Below are positions 40,176 to 50,205 of a DNA stretch of 64,000 nt, one piece after another. The notes beneath the pieces are model-generated. The model was given only the letters and a program-made list of their open reading frames with translations. It did not search any database and was not told where the DNA came from. Source of the stretch: Trypanosoma brucei gambiense DAL972 (lineage: Eukaryota; Euglenozoa; Kinetoplastea; Trypanosomatida; Trypanosomatidae); NCBI RefSeq assembly GCF_000210295.1, contig NC_026743.1:62001-126000 (forward strand), written 5' to 3'. Positions within the stretch are counted from its first letter, which is position 1. Every line of letters starts with the position of its first letter. Made by a program: the position numbers and the translations under genes.

Positions 40176-41150
40176 ATGGTAGTGAATACACGCGTGTCTC
40201 CAAATGCGCGCGCGCGTCCGCCCCCACGTCGCCCGGTTAACCAACATCACTTGCCGCCACTACAACCCACCACTTCCCTCCAGCCGCTGCATTCTCCACA
40301 CGTTAGAAAAACGTCGGAGCCGGCGTATCGCCGCGGTTCTACGCGTAATTGCTGTAGTGTAAGCGCCACGCCGGTAGGTGCTGACGTAGTTCATTACCAC
40401 GCAGGTAATGTTGAGAAGGATGACCCAGTCTCTTATGCTGCAAAACACCAGCTTCCGCTGTTGCTGAACAGCATGATAAGAGATTTACTGCGGGAGCGGC
40501 CTGAGGTTGATGTAGATGGCTGGATTATGCGTTGGTTTGAACGTGAGTATGAAGAGCAGAAGCGGGTAAATAAGCAGCGTTTGGAAGCGTCCACAGTAGT
40601 AAATACAGCAGAGCCGACAAAACCGGAACCGCAGCAGGGACATCGGCAGCCGTCGCTTCCACTAAATGAAAAATGGATATCCCAACCATTTGTCACAACC
40701 GTGCAAAAAGATGTACAACCGACGACAATAATATCCACGACACCATCAAACATGTCATCCCCCACAGTAGTTATATCACTGCCACAGCGCAGGTTGAGCA
40801 CAGAGGTGATGCGGACATCAACGCCCAGTTCACTTGACTCACGCTCATGTACCATTGTAATGCATCCTCCAGAAGACCGAAAGGCAAATTTGCTTCAGCT
40901 GGAGACATCACACCCCACATTTACCAAATTCCCCTCCATCAGCAGCGTATCGGTAGCCCCAACTATAATAGTACCGCGCTCACTCCCTCAACAGCAAGAA
41001 AGACGGCCGCAGAGAATAGGAGAGGAAAAGGAACAACAACAAATGATTGTGATACGGATGCCGCGACCTGTGGACTGCAGAACAAAAATGAGGACGACAC
41101 AATACTTAGATATTAATGGAAACGATGGTGCTGCACCAAAGGCCACGTAG
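40176..41150 (+). CDS. RIIa/DPY30-like docking-domain protein
   Basis: 324 residues. The N-terminal 80 are Pro/Arg-rich and disordered. A compact helical hairpin at about 87-130 starts YAAKHQLPLLLNSMIRDLL and continues RERPEVDVDGWIMRWFE. This is the RII-alpha/DPY30 dimerisation pattern: tyrosine, short helix, LP(x)LL, second helix, ERP, then a final helix. Such domains are common in axonemal and ciliary proteins, where they dimerise and bind amphipathic helices of AKAP-like partners. The rest (Thr/Pro/Gln-rich) is disordered with no further domain. A flagellar or cytoskeletal scaffold is the likely role (inference). It stands between an unusually long ATG-free leader and a 3.2 kb spacer, which suggests heavy post-transcriptional regulation. 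Confidence 0.7.
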   Translation: MVVNTRVSPNARARPPPRRPVNQHHLPPLQPTTSLQPLHSPHVRKTSEPAYRRGSTRNCCSVSATPVGADVVHYHAGNVEKDDPVSYAAKHQLPLLLNSMIRDLLRERPEVDVDGWIMRWFEREYEEQKRVNKQRLEASTVVNTAEPTKPEPQQGHRQPSLPLNEKWISQPFVTTVQKDVQPTTIISTTPSNMSSPTVVISLPQRRLSTEVMRTSTPSSLDSRSCTIVMHPPEDRKANLLQLETSHPTFTKFPSISSVSVAPTIIVPRSLPQQQERRPQRIGEEKEQQQMIVIRMPRPVDCRTKMRTTQYLDINGNDGAAPKAT

Positions 41151-41556
41151 CATATTTTTGCTTTATCACGGCGGTAATGGGAAAGAATTCGGGAGAATCA
41201 TATTGGACGGTTATCAATGCAACGCTATGTGTATGCATGGGGGCGTTAGAAAAACAAAAAGAAAACCAAAAATAAAAGAAAAAAAAACAGGTTTAGCGAC
41301 ATATCTGCGCCGTGCAGCGGGGAAGGTAATGGGGTTATTTGTGGCAAAAGTGTGCTGAGCAGCGTGAATATGGGTGGTGGTGGTGGTGAAGAAATAAAGG
41401 AAAAAAAAGGGTGCAAATCCATCATTGGAAATGTAAGGTGTGGGAGGGCGGGAGACGACAGGAATCCGAAAGTTGTGGAATGAGTCACCGGCAGCTGGAA
41501 ACTTGAGTCTGTCATTGTGTTAACGTAGGGGTAATGCACTTGAAGGTGGGAAAAAG

Positions 41557-41591
<35 letters not shown>

Positions 41592-44398
41592 TTATACACA
41601 TGCATACATATATGAGCGGAGCAGAAAAATCTGGAAAGGTGAAAGGGGGAGGAGGAAGACGTCTTGTTTCCATTTTCTTTTTGTTTTCATTTTGTTTGTT
41701 TGTTTGTTTTGGGTGATAGCGGTACTGTGGTGAAGTTCTGTGATAATTCCCTACCAAATTAAAAGCATTATTTTGTTTTCTATTAGTATTTCGTATGTTT
41801 GTGTTGAAGGCTTATTCCTTTGTTGGGGTTTCATGAGGGTCATAACCATTTTACAGAAATATGGAAGGACTAAATATGTGTACGTATGTATGTGTTTTTG
41901 ATTGCTCGGGAGAATTCTTGTGGGAGGTGGGGTTTCTTTTTTTTTTTTTGCTTTTTTCTTCTTTTTTTAGAAAAAAAAAATGTTAGCTTCAAATCGTAAA
42001 AACTGGTACATCTTGGAGGTCATTATGAACCAATAATGATAGTAATATTGAATGGAAAAAAAGGTGGGGGAAAGGGGGGAATTGCTTTTACCGTCAGGAT
42101 ATACGATTAGTGGAGAGTCGTATAAACAAAAAAGTTGTGTCTAATCTGTCTGTATGCGTGCTTGTGTTTGTGTGTTTGTGTGTGTACATGGATGTGTATG
42201 TGTATGTGCAAATGTTGGCGATGGTCGGTGGATTTATCAATGTTTATACGTGTGTTTGTATATCTTTTCTTTTTTTGCTTTTAGGTTTTGCCTCTACCAT
42301 TTTGCTTTTTTTTTTTTAACTTTTTGTTTCTTTTGTTTTCTTTAACTTCCACCTTTGTCGTTGTCATAATCATCACTACCACCATTAGGCGCTCCCCTTC
42401 GTTTTTTTTAAACATGCAGCTGATTGGTACACTTCTGTATTTAACTTTTCCTTCATTCCCGCATTTACCAGTTTGTACTTGATTTTTTACTCTGTTTTTT
42501 TTTGTTTTGCTTTTATCCTTTTCATTTTTGTTTTATGGTGTTGTTGGTGGTTGCCTTTCATCCATTTAGTTTTTTGCCACTAACTTGTCTTCCTTTAAGA
42601 AAAAAAAAACTATCTCCCCCTCATTTAGCCTCTTCTTTTTTTTTTTTGCCCTTTTTTGTCGCTGCGTTTGTGATTTTTTTTTTTACCCCCACTTTTCCGT
42701 TTCCTCTTCTCCTCTTTCTCTAATACCTTTCCCTTCTTTTTGAGTGTTTTACAGTGAATCCGTTCGTTTTTGCTCAAATTATTTTACTTTTGTCCCGCAA
42801 TTTTTTCTTGTTTCGCAGGAACGAATTTATAACACCGTTCATGGACTTGCTTGCATTTGTGAACTTATAGTACCGTCAGATTTACTGTTACCCTTCACCT
42901 ATTTTCCTGTTAAGTATAAATATAATATATATATATGTACATATATATTTACATGCGTATATTTATGTAAACTGTGAAAATAGGGTTGGTTATTAGTTTC
43001 CACTATTTTCACACGCATATGCGTATGTGTGTGTGTGTTTGTAAAGGAGAGTTAAGGTAGAAGAGAAAACAATGAGAGAGGTGTGAAATGTGCTTAACTT
43101 TTGATTTGAGTTATTTCATTTCGCATAAATGGAGGACGATTTTTCTTTTCTTTTTTTCTTCCTGTTGTATGAAAGCGCGTGAGAGTGAGGAAAAAGATGG
43201 GAAGAAGGAATAAACAAACGGGCGAATGAATTTTGGCAACAGTAACGCTGGTGAACGATTAAGGAAGGAAATATTTTGCTGCTTTTTACGGGATGATGAA
43301 TGATACGGGTGAGCACCTCTTCCAGCAGCACCGTTTTGTTTTGTTTTGTTGTTGCTTTTTTTTTTTACAAGAGAGAAAAAGAACAGAAAGTGGAAGGAAA
43401 AATGAAGGATTAACGTAGGAACAAAGAGGAATAACATTTGAGATATTTGTATTGGATGTTGTACCTTTTCCATACCTCATTCGCATGCAGTTGAGGTGTT
43501 TCTTGCGGCTGGGGGTAGGTGTAATTTATTTTTTAATAATAATAATAATTATTATTATTATTTATCTTGCGTTTATTACCTGCCAGACACGGCGATATGT
43601 TTCTCATTTTCCATTGGCTAAAATGTCCGTGTATTTCCTTCTCCACATGTTCCCCTACCCTCTTTTTTTTTGTTATCTTACCTTTACACACTTAATTTAT
43701 TGTTATAATGTAGCGGCGCCTTCTCCTCGTTTGTTTGTTTATTTTTATTTTTGTTCCTCCTCCGGGTGTTGCTGCAGCGTCATGAGTTTTATATTTAAGT
43801 ACTTTCAGCGAGGCGCTTCTGGTTTTTGCCAACGCCTTTATATGAAATACAATGTGCTTTATTGTATAGAGAGAGAGAGAGTAGTCCTCGCGCTAATGCA
43901 CTTCACCATAGCAATCTTGTTCCACTCTTCCCATCGTCAATCAGATAGCTAGTATTTAAAAAATAAAAATAAAAATAATAAAACTTGAGTCAAGACAATG
44001 TGAAGGTGATGAACGAACGCACATGCAACTGCAGCTTTAAACTGCAGGGTTGTGTTGCTCGTTTGCGCTTTCTGGTTTGATACGCTGCTTACGAGTTACT
44101 CATGATATATTTTAACATAATTCCATCTCACTCCTGTTTTTCTCCCCCCTCTTTTTTCTCTCCTCCTACATTCGTTTACGAACACACAGCGGTACTCTTT
44201 TAGGTTCAGCTCAGTAATATATATATATATATATTACCTGTGTACACCCAATTGATTGTATTTGGGTGACGAGGCAGCGCTTCTTAGCGCCCGACTAGGG
44301 GAAAAGGGGGCGGATACGATATAGCAGGGAAAAGGTAAAAGAGGGAAAAGTAAGAAATTAGTGGAAAATAAAGGTAAAGGGATAAAAACTTGTACCAA
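41151..44398. other. 3.2 kb AT-rich spacer with one candidate small gene
   Basis: Contains (AT)n runs at about 41560-41592, 42927-42939 and 44217-44234, many T and A runs, an (ATA/TAT)n stretch near 43535-43562 and a short GA repeat (43868-43881). A 56-codon candidate gene at 43782 is listed separately. The T/C-rich stretch near 44135-44165 and the AGs at 44189-44202 probably serve the gene at 44399. Confidence 0.6.
43782..43952 (+). CDS. Candidate small membrane protein (56 aa)
   Basis: The ATG lies 4 nt after a CAG acceptor (43776-43777), which is the first AG behind a TC-rich tract (43717-43765). The product starts MSFIFKYFQRGASGFCQRLY, continues MKYNVLYCIERERVV and ends with a hydrophobic helix and a polar tail (HSSHRQSDS). 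The basic amphipathic start plus single membrane helix resembles small subunits of mitochondrial membrane complexes. Against it: the leader is extremely short, part of the frame is a GA repeat (IERER), and the surrounding spacer is low-complexity. It stands out from neighbouring frames in composition. Confidence 0.35.
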   Translation: MSFIFKYFQRGASGFCQRLYMKYNVLYCIERERVVLALMHFTIAILFHSSHRQSDS

Positions 44399-46003
44399 AT
44401 GGAGTTTCCGCAAGTCACATGTGATGATGTGAATGCTCTCGTTCAAATGTGTTCAATACCGCACGAGACGGCCATCACGTCGCTTAAGCAATGCTCGTCA
44501 AGTTTATTTGTGCTTCTCTATCAGCGGTTGTTCAACTGTACAATCATGGGCATCGAGAGCTCTCCTTATACTGTGGAGCAGAAGAAATGGAACGTGAAGT
44601 GTGTTCTGAATGAATTGTGTGCCAAATGCGGTATGAATGTTGAAGGGATCGACGCTGAGAAAATTGTCCAACTCAATGAAGAGCACATTAGTCGCCTTAT
44701 CGCACTTTTCCTTGAAATTGCAAACCGCATGAGTATCCATACCGGCGCCGGGCGCGGTGCGCTGCCTGTTGGCGCAGGTTTAACTGCTCCCACACCATTT
44801 CCAGCCGCTGCACTGCGACCCAAGTTGGCTGAAGTTCCACGTGATCCCGCGGAAGATGGGACTTGGTATCCTCCAGCTGCTGCAACACATGTATTACCTA
44901 CACATTTGATGAGACCCGTCCACGCGGCAGAGGGTCATATGAGAGCTGCCGTTCAGGCATATTTGCATCACAATGAATCCTCTTATCGAGGGCATCACGA
45001 CTCTGCTCAACTTGGGGATGCAGTGGACAGTCCGCATGAAAAACATAAGGACAACCACGACTCTATGAGAAGTGGCAGAAAGTTTTATGCCGATGTAGTT
45101 GAAGCTGAGATGTCCGCGTCCGATGTTGCGAATAGCGGTGACGATGACAAGGCAACTTTGTTAGATGAAGAGGATGATGGTGGAAGCGGCGGGAGTTTTG
45201 TAAACACGGAGGAAAATGAGATTCCCACAAGTCAACTCGTAGAGGTGTGGAGCGCTCAAGTCATTCCACCGAAGGGACATATCGGCATGGGAGATTCCCC
45301 AGACCTAAGGGAATTACGTGGCCAACTACCCGCTATGGACAAGTGCTTACGGAGAGGAGAACAACGAAGGGTTCGGTTCCGCCACCAACAACGTCAGCAA
45401 AGCGCGGCTCAAAAGCAGCGAGGTCATATGGATCCGGTTAGTGATGGTGTCAGTGCTCAAATGTGGCGTGACAGGCGCGCAATAGCTTCAGCCTTCTTGC
45501 CCCATGGCCTCAATGTTGATACCATTAAAGGAAACAAATTTTATGAGAAGCAACCGAGGCGGATGATCGACTATGAGCGTAGAAATGAGAAGATTGAAAT
45601 GCTCCGTTCGGTAAGGTTTATTGATGAATTAGAGAGGGAAGTCGGTCGCAAGATGGTGCAGCAGCATCGAGATACTACAATGAAGCTTCGGGAGGAAGTT
45701 AAAGCCGCATTGGAACGGGATCGACAAGAGGTTTTGGAGCGAAGAAGGCTTATTCGTGAAGAGGATCAAAAATACCGCAACGCGTACACCGCAATTCTCA
45801 CTGCTGCCAGTAATGATTTACGTATGACCAAAGTACTGATGCTAGAGCGAATGCAACATCTTGCTCAGCAACATGCCCTTTCATTACGAGAAAGTCGCCG
45901 TATGTGTCAACTTCTTAAGCGGGAGAGTAAAGAGCGGGTGCGTCATGACCTCCTCCGCTACGCAAGTGCCGTGACGGAGTGGCAATCACATTTTGTTATC
46001 TAA
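44399..46003 (+). CDS. CEP95-like protein with N-terminal NN-CH domain and C-terminal coiled coil
   Basis: 534 residues from the first ATG (a 9-nt ATG-less extension is ignored). Residues 1-110 are a helical domain: DDVNALVQMC, LKQCSSSLFVLLYQRLF, WNVKCVLNELCAKCGMNVEGIDAEKIVQLNEEHISRLIALFLEIAN. This resembles the calponin-like NN-CH domain of centrosomal proteins such as CEP95, where a NEL(x)RLLxIF-type helix closes the domain. Residues 120-380 are disordered with acidic patches. Residues ~385-520 form an Arg/Glu/Gln-rich coiled coil (DELEREVGRKMVQQHRD...). NN-CH proteins bind microtubules in centrosomes, basal bodies and transport trains; a basal-body or flagellar role is inferred. The family call is moderate. 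Confidence 0.6.
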   Translation: MEFPQVTCDDVNALVQMCSIPHETAITSLKQCSSSLFVLLYQRLFNCTIMGIESSPYTVEQKKWNVKCVLNELCAKCGMNVEGIDAEKIVQLNEEHISRLIALFLEIANRMSIHTGAGRGALPVGAGLTAPTPFPAAALRPKLAEVPRDPAEDGTWYPPAAATHVLPTHLMRPVHAAEGHMRAAVQAYLHHNESSYRGHHDSAQLGDAVDSPHEKHKDNHDSMRSGRKFYADVVEAEMSASDVANSGDDDKATLLDEEDDGGSGGSFVNTEENEIPTSQLVEVWSAQVIPPKGHIGMGDSPDLRELRGQLPAMDKCLRRGEQRRVRFRHQQRQQSAAQKQRGHMDPVSDGVSAQMWRDRRAIASAFLPHGLNVDTIKGNKFYEKQPRRMIDYERRNEKIEMLRSVRFIDELEREVGRKMVQQHRDTTMKLREEVKAALERDRQEVLERRRLIREEDQKYRNAYTAILTAASNDLRMTKVLMLERMQHLAQQHALSLRESRRMCQLLKRESKERVRHDLLRYASAVTEWQSHFVI

Positions 46004-46044
46004 AGGAATAAATGGAAGTGAATTTGAAAAATGGTGTACTGGTT

Positions 46045-46062
46045 GGGGGGTGGGGTGGGGTG
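46045..46062 (+). other. G-run cluster, possible quadruplex
   Basis: G6-T-G4-T-G4-T-GG, starting 41 nt after the stop codon of the CEP95-like gene. Three long G runs plus a GG could form a two-layer, or a bulged three-layer, G-quadruplex in the 3' UTR RNA. Confidence 0.55.
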
Positions 46063-47027
46063 GAGGCGCAGGCGAAATGAAGAACACCAATACAATAAAT
46101 AAATAAATGAATAGGTACAGTAGCACAACAAAAGAAAATAACTTAAAATGAATGAAGGAGAGAGAAGGGAGGGGGAAAAAAAGTAACGTGAGGAAAAGGT
46201 GGGTCAACAAGAAGGTAGTGAAAAGAGCATGTAGATGCTATGGGCATCAACTGGGGATGAAAGGAGGTAAACTGTGGTTAACAACCCTGTTTGGAGGAAA
46301 GGGAATTAATGGTATTCTTAAATTCCACTAAAATTTCCCCTCCCGCTTCGCATTCGCAGTTGCGTGTTCGTTGATACGCATGTGCGCATACTTTTTTTTC
46401 TTTTGTTTTTGTTAAATTATACATTTGGTTGCGGTGTGTCAGTGTGGTTTCCACCACGCAGGAAATTGTGACGTTTTTTGTTTTTGCGTGTGTCCGTGAA
46501 TGCCTGATTACGTTTCAGTTTGGTTGCAGCTTAGTTCCCTACTTACTGGTACTGCGCACATGCGTTTTTTTTCTCATTTTTTCTTCCTTCAACATTGGTT
46601 CATTATTTCCACCCTGGTAAATATTTGTTTGTTTTTCTTTTCTTTGTTTATTAACAGTAATTTATTTTTCCTGTTTTAAAGAGAAATTGAGGTGAGAAGA
46701 AAAGTGGAGGGAAAAGAAAACAGAAGAATTACTTACATTTTGTTTTATTTATTTTATCTGTGCAGCCATTTTACAGCCATTTCGTAGTAGTTGCAACTGC
46801 ACACATCTGCGATTGTAAAAGTTTTTTTTTTGTTTTTTCTGTTGAAGTTCCTCTTCCATGATATATTCTTGAAAACCTCCAACCTCGTAGCGTCGCTGCG
46901 CATGACATTTCCCTTTTCTTTTTCTTTTCTTTTATGCTGAAGCGGTGTCGTATTCACTGTGTAGACCGTGTTTTACAACGCAATAGTTAATTATAGACAC
47001 ACGCAGGGAAGTTTGCTTCTTTTTTTT

Positions 47028-47058
47028 ACTTTTTTACTTTTTTACTTTTTTACTTTTG
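47028..47058 (+). repeat. Four tandem ACTTTTTT units
   Basis: A at 47028, 47036, 47044 and 47052 with identical 8-nt spacing; passes directly into a GT run. Confidence 0.85.
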
Positions 47059-47189
47059 TGTGTGTGTGTGTTTGGTTTGTTTGTTTGTTTGCTGCCGCGT
47101 TGATGATGAATTGTGTCGTTATTGTTGGGAAGAAGAAGTGAATGAAGTCTGTGGAGCCGCTTTTTTTCTTTCTTTTTTTTTTTACGTAT

Positions 47190-47207
47190 AAGTGTCAATC
47201 GACACTT
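47190..47207 (+). repeat. 7-bp hairpin overlapping an acceptor AG
   Basis: AAGTGTC, loop AATC, GACACTT. The AG at 47191-47192 is the first AG behind a 25-nt pyrimidine tract (47158-47183), so the stem would hide the splice site. Confidence 0.5.
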
Positions 47208-47730
47208 TGAACAAATGTGTATGGGAGAAGGTACGAACCCATGGCTCGAAGGAGTGGGCAGAAGTGAACAATGTGGTGAATGGGCGGCGGGTGTATGAAA
47301 TGGCTTGTATACATGCATATGTTTTGTTTTATGTTTGTACGTCTTCGTGTTCCTCCCTGTGTTTTGTATATTGGAGGATGCCTTTTGCTTGCCTCTATTT
47401 TTTTTCTTCTTTTAAAGATACTGTTCCCCCTCAAAGTCCTGCTGTGTTCATTCTTTTCTTGATTACGCGTATCGACAATGCGTTTTTAAGGAATGTTTTC
47501 ACGACAAGCGCTTTCTCTCTTCCTTCTCTTTATCTTTGGCCCCTACCCTCGAACGAACTAATGTATAATAATAACATATAACAACCAAAGAGAAGGGAAC
47601 TCACGGCGTGTATATTTAAAAAAAAATAGCTGCACACTAGGGTAGCTGTGTGCAGTAATAGTTCCTTTAGTGGAGGATTCTACTGGCAGGTGGTGGTGCT
47701 ACTGTCAGTTTGTAACGGTAAAAGACAGGA

Positions 47731-49704
47731 ATGTCGTACAAATATAGCAGTAGAGAATATTGTTCACCCGTTTGTATGAGATGCGTGAAGTCGAATGGGG
47801 TACGAGGAAGTGTTGATACCGTGGGCGGGGATACGGGACGGTGCGAGTGTCACACTTCGATCGGGCATCGACATAAATATTCAGTGGAGCGAAAGAACAA
47901 TGCGGGTAGACAAACAACCTCCATATTGTCACCTGCACCATGCAGCGCCCGCGGTACTGCAACCGATGCTCCTGCTGATCGCCAAAATGTTGACGGCCAG
48001 CGGCGTTCTTCATTTGCAAAACCCTTCCCAAATGACATAGTTTGGATCCCCACCTCTCAACTTCTTCCCCGTTTTCATGGCACTGACACCGGTGGAAGCA
48101 ATGAAGAGGAGGAGTACTGCCCAGTGACGAAGTGGCCAAAACCGCAAGATATTCCGTTGCCGTCGATGATTCCCCTCCCTTCCAGTGTTCTGCGTTCCCT
48201 TCCGCCGGAAAAGTCACAACCGCCATCACAATGGTCTTCCATCCCCGTAAATGAACAAACGATTAAGAAAAAGCGGGGATGTGACGGCCAGGGGTATGAA
48301 GTCGCGGAACGGCCCGTAGCACCAAGTGTGAGAGTAGAAGGGCATGTGTGTCCATGTGAAAAGCGCATGTTACATACGTATCCGAGCAACCGCGAAACGG
48401 CAGAAACACATGAGGAGGCGGAGCAACAAAAGTGTGATGTAAAAGAATCTGAAGAAGAACCGGCCAATATCAACAACAACAACAACACTCCGGGACAATA
48501 TATTAATGAGTGCTGTGACTCTGATGAAACTCAAAAGTATGACAGCGTACAGATGTGGTGCCAGTCACTTCGGCAACCGACTCGTCGGTGTGAGCAGCCA
48601 CCACCGCGTTCAAGAAAATCGAGTGCTTCCCCTACAGCCGAGAGGTTTGCGGCTTGTGGCACCTCTCAGCACAGATGTACGGCAACTCATCCAGACGGTT
48701 CTTGCGAGAGGCGACGAGATTCGGAGTTGCGTGGCGGTAGTGGCGCTCGCGAGAATTCTTTACATCCTCCTCGGAAGAGCGTGGATAGCAAGGTTTCGAG
48801 GGGAACAAACAACATTCACGCAAGAAAATCTGAAACACGTAAATTGCGTGAGGCTGTGAATGTTAGAACCACGTCTTCTAATTCAGATACGGCTTCGGTG
48901 AGAAGTGAGCCGGAGGAGGTTTCCAGAGATAGGGAAGAGAGGTTTCGGGTGCACCTGACAAACATGGATGAGTTGTATCGACATCTACTGAGCAGATACG
49001 ATGAGTTCCAGAAAGATCATGCGGATTTCTTGGAAAAAAATGGCAGCTCGAGACGGGTTGTGGATGAACAAACTGCACATCCACAGAAACTTTCCATAAA
49101 GAAGGACACGGTTGACTTAGTAGATGACATACCCCCATTACCTGAACGCGGGTACTCGGGTAAGTTATATCCGCTTTCTGAAGACTCTCAGAAACTTCAA
49201 GAGCAGTTGATTAGCCTGGAGACGCGGTGGAAACAAACTGGAAGACCTAAAAAAGGAGGCGCGGAGGAACGAATGTGGGGTCTGGCTGAAACTGCAGTGA
49301 ATGCGGAAAGGGACCGGAAGCAAACGCGACCACTGGCACGGCGCACAAAGACTCTCTCCGCCGATCGGAAAATTTCCAGCGGTCGAACATATGTGGTGAA
49401 AAAAGCAGAAAGTAAAGAATCAAGGGGTAGAACTCAGAGTGTGAAGCGTGCTCCAACTGATTCTAAAATTGTCGGAACCACAAGGCACATGTCTCCTCGG
49501 GGTGGTGCACGGCGCCGTGACGTCTCTCCACAGTTGGTCTACAACTTCCTCGCTGCTCAGAAAGACAAAAATAGTGAGGAAAACGACGGCAACGGTGAGT
49601 GTGTAAGCGACAGTAGGGGTAGACACTTGGATTTCACTAGGGAACAAGTTCTCCACCTAGTTCGTGAACGAAAGATGTTATTTAGTCGTGAAGAGAAAAA
49701 ATGA
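47731..49704 (+). CDS. Basic, largely disordered protein of unknown function (657 aa)
   Basis: The ATG at 47731 opens a 657-codon frame. The N-terminal 80 residues carry several Cys (CSPVCMRC, GRCECH), possibly metal-binding. A Pro-rich segment follows (IPLPSMIPLPSSVLRSLPP, ~140-160). Most of 160-400 is polar and charged. A short helical segment, NMDELYRHLLSRYDEFQKDHADFLEK (~410-435), may be a coiled coil. The C-terminal 150 residues are strongly basic (Arg/Lys/Ser). The last helix (FTREQVLHLVRERKMLFSREEKK) looks structured. No family recognised; a cytoskeletal or RNA-associated role would fit the composition, nothing more. Confidence 0.8.
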   Translation: MSYKYSSREYCSPVCMRCVKSNGVRGSVDTVGGDTGRCECHTSIGHRHKYSVERKNNAGRQTTSILSPAPCSARGTATDAPADRQNVDGQRRSSFAKPFPNDIVWIPTSQLLPRFHGTDTGGSNEEEEYCPVTKWPKPQDIPLPSMIPLPSSVLRSLPPEKSQPPSQWSSIPVNEQTIKKKRGCDGQGYEVAERPVAPSVRVEGHVCPCEKRMLHTYPSNRETAETHEEAEQQKCDVKESEEEPANINNNNNTPGQYINECCDSDETQKYDSVQMWCQSLRQPTRRCEQPPPRSRKSSASPTAERFAACGTSQHRCTATHPDGSCERRRDSELRGGSGARENSLHPPRKSVDSKVSRGTNNIHARKSETRKLREAVNVRTTSSNSDTASVRSEPEEVSRDREERFRVHLTNMDELYRHLLSRYDEFQKDHADFLEKNGSSRRVVDEQTAHPQKLSIKKDTVDLVDDIPPLPERGYSGKLYPLSEDSQKLQEQLISLETRWKQTGRPKKGGAEERMWGLAETAVNAERDRKQTRPLARRTKTLSADRKISSGRTYVVKKAESKESRGRTQSVKRAPTDSKIVGTTRHMSPRGGARRRDVSPQLVYNFLAAQKDKNSEENDGNGECVSDSRGRHLDFTREQVLHLVRERKMLFSREEKK

Positions 49705-50205
49705 TTTTTGTACCATTATTGTTATTACTGTTATTATTTTTGTTATTGTTGTTGTTGCCATTAGTAGTTATGGCCTATGCAGCACGCTTTTCGTTTTGTT
49801 TTGCTCATTGATGGAAAAGATCAAATAAAGAAATGAACACGCGGGTAAGATTAGAGCCGTACTCTCGTTTTGGGGAGGGATCAACCGTATCTGCCAGGAG
49901 AATATCACGCAGCAAGAGGTGAAGCAGTACACGGATGGTTGATGTTTTTGTGTTTTACTCTTTTGCTTTGTTTTGCTTGTTAGTGGCCTTTGCATTTTAT
50001 CAAACTGGTACCCCTCTGCCTATATGCCCAAGCAACGTGCCAGTTTGCGGAGTTTTTCTCTTACCATCATCATCATCACAATTATTATCGTTGAATTGCG
50101 TTAGCTCCCTCCTCCATTTTTTTTTTTTAATACTGCTGTTGGTACGTATATCCGCTTCTCATTGTGTTATCTTCTATTCTCCCGAGTGAGGAACAGCCGC
50201 ACGAA
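49705..50205. other. Intergenic spacer
   Basis: TTATTG/TTGTTA repeats at 49717-49758, otherwise mixed; the acceptor for PRMT5 is at the end. Confidence 0.6.
50105..50186 (+). promoter_or_regulatory. Trans-splice acceptor for PRMT5
   Basis: T12 run and a second TC-rich stretch (CTTCTATTCTCCC) with no AG until 50185-50186. This excludes the ATG-less extension of the frame upstream and fixes the start at 50206, with a 19-nt leader. Confidence 0.8.

Larger units (their letters stand above)
46004..47730. other. 1.7 kb spacer with G-rich and short tandem elements
   Basis: A G-rich run directly behind the preceding gene, A-rich then T-rich tracts, four 8-nt tandem units at 47028-47058, a GT run (47057-47071) and a hairpin overlapping an acceptor-like AG at 47191-47192. 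No ATG frame of credible composition; the 129-codon frame from 47192 lacks an ATG for its first third. Confidence 0.6.

Noticed and set aside
47192..47581. 129-codon frame
   Set aside because: No ATG for its first third, and the rest is T-tract translation.
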